NCBI GenBank assembly: GCA_020052135.1
Contig: JAGVPS010000076.1
Span: 1-7,015, forward strand
Source: Minisyncoccota bacterium
GTDB lineage: Bacteria; Patescibacteriota; Minisyncoccia; UBA6257; 1-14-0-10-40-38
DNA length: 7,015 nucleotides
Direction: 5' to 3'
How positions within the stretch are numbered: the first letter of the stretch is position 1; each line of letters opens with the position of its first letter. The notes beneath the pieces are model-generated. The model had not been told where the DNA came from. It saw only the letters and a list, made by a program, of their open reading frames with translations, and did not search any database. This document shows positions 4,659 through 7,015 of this stretch, piece after piece. Both the position numbers and the translations under genes were made by a program.

Positions 4659-5588
4659 ATGGATACACAAATTAAAAAAAGCACACCGAGGGACGTGTTC
4701 TTGCATCTGCTTGCCATTATTACGCTCTATGTGAGCGCGGGAAGTTTTTTGAATTTAGTATTTAAGCTCATTAATACCGCGTTTCCTGATCAGTTGGGAT
4801 ATACCTTCGATTTTGGCACGTCAATCCGCTACTCCATGGCGGCGCTCATTGTCGTGTTTCCGGTATTTGTATGGCTTTCGATGCTCCTTGAGCGCGATCA
4901 GCGCACAGATCCTGAAAAAGCAAGCTTGCGCGTGCGCCGGTGGCTTATTTCTTTTACGCTCTTCGCGGCGGGAGCATTGCTCATTGGAGATCTCGTAGCG
5001 CTCGTGTTTAATCTTCTCGAGGGTGATTTAACAATGCGGTTCGTGCTTAAAGTGCTTTCAATACTCGTCGTGGCAGGCATAATCTTTGGCTACTATCTCT
5101 GGGCGCTTCGAAAAAAGCCGGGATCATTCCCTCAGCATATGAAGATGGGCATTGGAGGAGTCATGCTTGTTGTTTTAGCTGGAATCGTGGCCGGCTTTAT
5201 GGTTGCCGGTTCTCCGGTACGCGCGCGTCTCGAAAAGATAGACGCGGAACGGATAGGGCATTTACAAAACATACAAAGCCAGATCGTGTTTTTCTGGCAG
5301 CAAAAGAATCGTCTCCCAAAGACACTCGACGAACTTCGCGATCCTATTTCGGGGTTTGTAGCGCCGGTTGATCCTGAAACTAAAACTGAGTATGAGTATG
5401 CTACAAAAGAAGCGTTGTCGTTTGAGTTGTGTGCCACGTTCAATCTGCCAGCGAAGAGCGAATATTCCCGATACGCGCCTGAACCAGTCGGTGCCAAGGG
5501 CATACCAGAAACATGGGCGCACGATGCGGGGCGAGTATGCTTCGATCGCGTCATAGACCCGGACCTCTATAGAAAGCCGGCATTTTAA
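4659..5588 (+). CDS. DUF5671-type membrane protein with a soluble C-terminal domain
   Basis: 309 residues. Five hydrophobic helices are visible at about 12-38, 58-77, 95-119, 128-150 and 163-184. The opening 'T-P-R-D-V-F-L-H-L-L-A' and the five-helix pattern match the DUF5671 family, which is common in CPR genomes and has no known function. From 186 to the end there is a soluble region beginning 'R-L-E-K-I-D-A-E-R', then 'HLQNIQSQIVFFWQQKN-R-LP-x-T-L-D-E-L', 'PVDPET...YEY' and 'FELCATF'. That pattern recalls the globular part of pseudopilin-like proteins in these bacteria. With five helices and the N terminus inside, this domain would lie outside the membrane. The gene lies 23 nt after the transketolase N half and has its own strong Shine-Dalgarno, but nothing suggests a metabolic role. 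Family call is good; function unknown. Confidence 0.82.
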   Translation: MDTQIKKSTPRDVFLHLLAIITLYVSAGSFLNLVFKLINTAFPDQLGYTFDFGTSIRYSMAALIVVFPVFVWLSMLLERDQRTDPEKASLRVRRWLISFTLFAAGALLIGDLVALVFNLLEGDLTMRFVLKVLSILVVAGIIFGYYLWALRKKPGSFPQHMKMGIGGVMLVVLAGIVAGFMVAGSPVRARLEKIDAERIGHLQNIQSQIVFFWQQKNRLPKTLDELRDPISGFVAPVDPETKTEYEYATKEALSFELCATFNLPAKSEYSRYAPEPVGAKGIPETWAHDAGRVCFDRVIDPDLYRKPAF

Positions 5589-5631
5589 AATTAATTTTTA
5601 TAAAGGTCTTCACTGTAGTACATTTACTTTT

Positions 5632-5880
5632 ATGATGAATCACCATAAGTGCCATTGGAGCTGTGAGTGTTGGTATGTGCTGGGCATCATTCTATGGATC
5701 GCCGCGATCATTGCCCTGGTGTATGCCTGGGTAGCCACGATGCAGGGCTCAATTTTAGGTCAGCGCGCAAGTTTTTGGTTTGGAAATGCCATGGTGTTTG
5801 CGGTGCTTGCGGCGCCGCTTAGGCTCCAGCGTGGCACCTGCGGCCATGAAGAGTGCGGAGGAGGAGTGTGCAAAAAGTAA
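5632..5880 (+). CDS. Small two-helix membrane protein with Cys/His clusters at both ends
   Basis: 82 residues, unrecognised. Two hydrophobic segments lie at about 14-36 and 48-65. The N terminus has His4, His5, Cys7, His8, Cys11 and Cys13; the C terminus has Cys70, His72, Cys75 and Cys80 followed by Lys-Lys. With two helices both ends face the same side, so the two clusters could bind one metal ion or form disulphides together. The basic C-terminal Lys-Lys weakly favours a cytoplasmic location. ATG codons at 5632 and 5635 are both possible starts and change only one residue. No Shine-Dalgarno is close. Coding likelihood is supported by good third-position GC, two clean helices and the absence of another gene on either strand here. 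It lies between a membrane-protein gene and the repeat region upstream of the transketolase C half. Confidence 0.65.
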   Translation: MMNHHKCHWSCECWYVLGIILWIAAIIALVYAWVATMQGSILGQRASFWFGNAMVFAVLAAPLRLQRGTCGHEECGGGVCKK

Positions 5881-5887
5881 CGTGATA

Positions 5888-5991
5888 CCAATATACTAAT
5901 ACGTACTAATTATACGAATAATACTAATCCTATTCGTATCTATTAGTATCATTGGCATGCCTGCCTGCCGGTAGGCAGGAATTAGTATATT
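5888..5991. repeat. Nested inverted repeats able to form a three-way junction
   Basis: This occupies the 134-bp spacer before the transketolase C gene. The outer arms 5890-5900 and 5981-5991 are perfect 11-nt reverse complements. Inside, 5912-5920 pairs perfectly with 5931-5939 around a 10-nt loop, and 5904-5910 pairs with 5942-5948. A second inner hairpin is the GC-rich palindrome at 5960-5979. An alternative pairing joins 5888-5892 with 5951-5955 and 5893-5901 with 5941-5949. The word ACTAAT or its complement recurs five times. It could be a structured 5' leader, a transcript end for the small membrane gene, or a composite of repeats. The stems are seen directly; any role is inference. Confidence 0.7.
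5960..5979. repeat. 20-bp GC-rich palindrome
   Basis: CCTGCCTGCC followed by GGTAGGCAGG is self-complementary over all 20 bases except one G-T wobble pair. It is GC-rich within an otherwise AT-rich spacer, which makes it stand out as a separate unit. Similar CCTGCC...GGCAGG palindromes are recalled as dispersed repeats in Parcubacteria genomes; that is memory, not a search. It forms one arm of the nested structure at 5888-5991. Confidence 0.75.
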
Positions 5992-6014
5992 AGCATCGCA
6001 CTAAGCGTAAGCGT

Positions 6015-7015
6015 ATGTTGAATCCCGAAGCAAAATTGAATCCTAAAATTTTTTCCTCCGGAGGATCCGCCTCTGGCGGAGATGTAGAGCGAGCTCCCAT
6101 ACGAAATGGCTATGGCGAAGGATTAGTGGTGGCGGGCGAATATGATTCGAATGTCGTTGTACTCTCGGCAGATTTAACGGAATCCACGCGCGCGGAGAGT
6201 TTTGCAAAAAAGTTTCCTAAGCGATTTATTGAGGTGGGCGTTGCAGAACAAAATCTTGCAACGCTTGCGGCGGGGCTTGCGCTGGCAGGAAAAGTCCCTT
6301 TTATTTCTTCGTATGCCACGTTTTCTCCGGGAAGAAATTGGGAGCAAATACGAACAACCATCGCTTATAACGATGCAAATGTAAAAATTGCCGGCGCTCA
6401 CGCGGGCATTTCCGTGGGCCCTGACGGCGCCACGCATCAGGCAGTGGAAGACATTGCAACGATGCGTGTCATGGCGAATATGCGCGTCTTTGTTCCGGGT
6501 GATGTCCACGAGGCGCGGAAGGCGACCATCGCCGCGGCAAAGCTATGGGGTCCGACCTATCTCCGGTTTGCGCGTGAAAAGACGCCCGTCATAACAACTA
6601 GAGAAACTCCCTTTATGCCGGGAAAAGCATTAGTCTTGTGGCAACCGAGTTCCCGAAAAAAACCAGAGTGTCTCATGGTAGGCGCGGGTCCCTTGCTTTA
6701 CCAAGCGCTTGTTGCCGCGCGTGATCTTGAAAAAGAAAATATCTATACGGTAGTACTTGATAGCCACACCGTAAAGCCGTTAGATGAAGCCGCTATTCTT
6801 TTGTGGGCGAAAAAATGCGGAGCGGTTGTTTCCGTGGAAGAGCATCAAGTGATTGGTGGACTGGGTGGCGCGATCGCCGAACTCTTAGCAAAAAAGGCGC
6901 CGACTCCAATGGAATTTATTGGCCTTCAGGATACGTTTGGAGAATCAGGCAAACCCGAAGAGCTTTTAGAAAAATACGGCATGGGCGTGAAAGACATAAA
7001 AGCGGCAGTCAAAAA
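6015..7015 (+). CDS. tkt: Transketolase, C-terminal subunit, 3' end cut by the window
   Basis: 333 complete codons are open to the right edge without a stop. This is the Pyr plus C-terminal half of transketolase and pairs with the subunit at 3751-4635 to form the enzyme. Motifs: 'RNGYGEGL' (30-37), 'LSADLTEST' (50-58), catalytic Glu78 in 'EVGVAEQN', 'SSYATFSPGRNWEQIR' and 'GAHAGISVGPDGATHQ' (substrate and cofactor contacts), 'YLRFAREKTP', and the C-terminal-domain segment 'VEEHQVIGGLGG'. The start at 6015 fits the family N terminus 'M-L-N-P-x-x-K-L-N-P-K-I-F'. A stop at 5991-5993 in frame and the lack of another start codon between exclude a longer protein. No Shine-Dalgarno is seen; instead AAGCGT is doubled just before the ATG (6003-6014). 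Residues 14-22 (S-S-G-G-S-A-S-G-G) look like an in-frame insert from the palindrome at 6054-6080. The gene is probably close to complete. Confidence 0.95.
   Translation, partial: MLNPEAKLNPKIFSSGGSASGGDVERAPIRNGYGEGLVVAGEYDSNVVVLSADLTESTRAESFAKKFPKRFIEVGVAEQNLATLAAGLALAGKVPFISSYATFSPGRNWEQIRTTIAYNDANVKIAGAHAGISVGPDGATHQAVEDIATMRVMANMRVFVPGDVHEARKATIAAAKLWGPTYLRFAREKTPVITTRETPFMPGKALVLWQPSSRKKPECLMVGAGPLLYQALVAARDLEKENIYTVVLDSHTVKPLDEAAILLWAKKCGAVVSVEEHQVIGGLGGAIAELLAKKAPTPMEFIGLQDTFGESGKPEELLEKYGMGVKDIKAAVK
6054..6080. repeat. In-frame double palindrome inside the transketolase C gene
   Basis: Two palindromes are fused head to tail. 6054-6065 (TCCTCCGGAGGA) is a perfect 12-bp palindrome, and 6066-6080 is a stem TCCGCC/GGCGGA with a TCT loop. 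The 27 nt equal nine codons, keep the frame and encode only Ser, Gly and Ala. Related split transketolases, as I recall them, run directly from 'KIFS' to 'D-V-E', so roughly eight residues are extra here. The TCCTCC start and GGAGGA motif are shared with the insert in capA at 431-471. Confidence 0.7.

Noticed and set aside
5132..5554. 140-codon open frame on the minus strand inside the DUF5671 gene
   Set aside because: It lies wholly inside a gene with clear helices and family motifs, has no Shine-Dalgarno and shows no recognisable domain.
5586..5597. AT-only palindrome after the DUF5671 gene as a terminator
   Set aside because: The stem has no G/C pairs and would be too weak. AT palindromes of this size are common by chance here.
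5888..5991. CRISPR array or tRNA-like gene in the repeat-rich spacer
   Set aside because: The ACTAAT repeats are too short and irregular, with no constant spacer length. There is no T-loop motif or CCA end and no tRNA cloverleaf geometry.
6202..6594. Open frames of 60-111 codons on both strands within the transketolase C gene
   Set aside because: They overlap a strongly conserved enzyme in another frame and encode no recognisable motif.

Overview
The window looks like a piece of a Candidate Phyla Radiation (Patescibacteria) genome, most likely Parcubacteria. The reasons are the split transketolase next to rpiB and rpe, a DUF5671-type membrane protein, a CapA-family phosphatase, small single-anchor proteins with an 'N-E-E-Y-G-F-E-F-x-Y-P' motif, and many short palindromic and AT-rich repeats. 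TGA ends several genes (1939-1941, 2552-2554), so the standard bacterial code applies and not the TGA=Gly code of Gracilibacteria. All supported genes are on the + strand. The lineage is recognised from gene content, not from a marker gene.

Layout. 2-802: 3' part of a CapA-family gene, carrying an in-frame palindromic insert. 842-1498: AT-rich anchored extracytoplasmic protein. 1499-1597: broken-off 5' end of an rpiB gene, starting on the base after the previous stop. 1603-1941: AT-rich small protein with CxxH...CxxH. 1973-2554: toxin-antitoxin pair of VapBC type (PIN-domain toxin). 2551-2991: intact rpiB, overlapping the toxin gene by 4 nt. 2995-3636: rpe-like gene. 3635-3741: large imperfect inverted repeat. 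3751-4635: transketolase N-terminal subunit. 4659-5588: five-helix membrane protein with a soluble C-terminal domain. 5632-5880: 82-residue two-helix membrane protein rich in Cys and His at both ends. 5888-5991: dense nested inverted repeats able to form a three-way junction. 6015-end: transketolase C-terminal subunit, running off the window, with a second in-frame palindromic insert near its N terminus.

Function. rpiB, rpe and the two transketolase halves together interconvert pentose, tetrose, triose and hexose phosphates (the non-oxidative pentose phosphate pathway). In reduced CPR cells this is a main link between glycolytic intermediates and ribose for nucleotides. The surface-facing genes (CapA, the anchored protein, the DUF5671 protein, the Cys/His membrane protein) flank or interrupt this set and need not share its function.

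The most interesting points are these. (1) Palindromic elements sit in-frame inside two conserved genes, one bounded by a 6-bp direct repeat, and resemble in concept the Rickettsia palindromic elements. (2) A diverged rpiB 5' fragment marks the left edge of an inserted toxin-antitoxin segment whose right edge is the start codon of the intact rpiB. (3) Large nested inverted repeats lie just upstream of each transketolase half.
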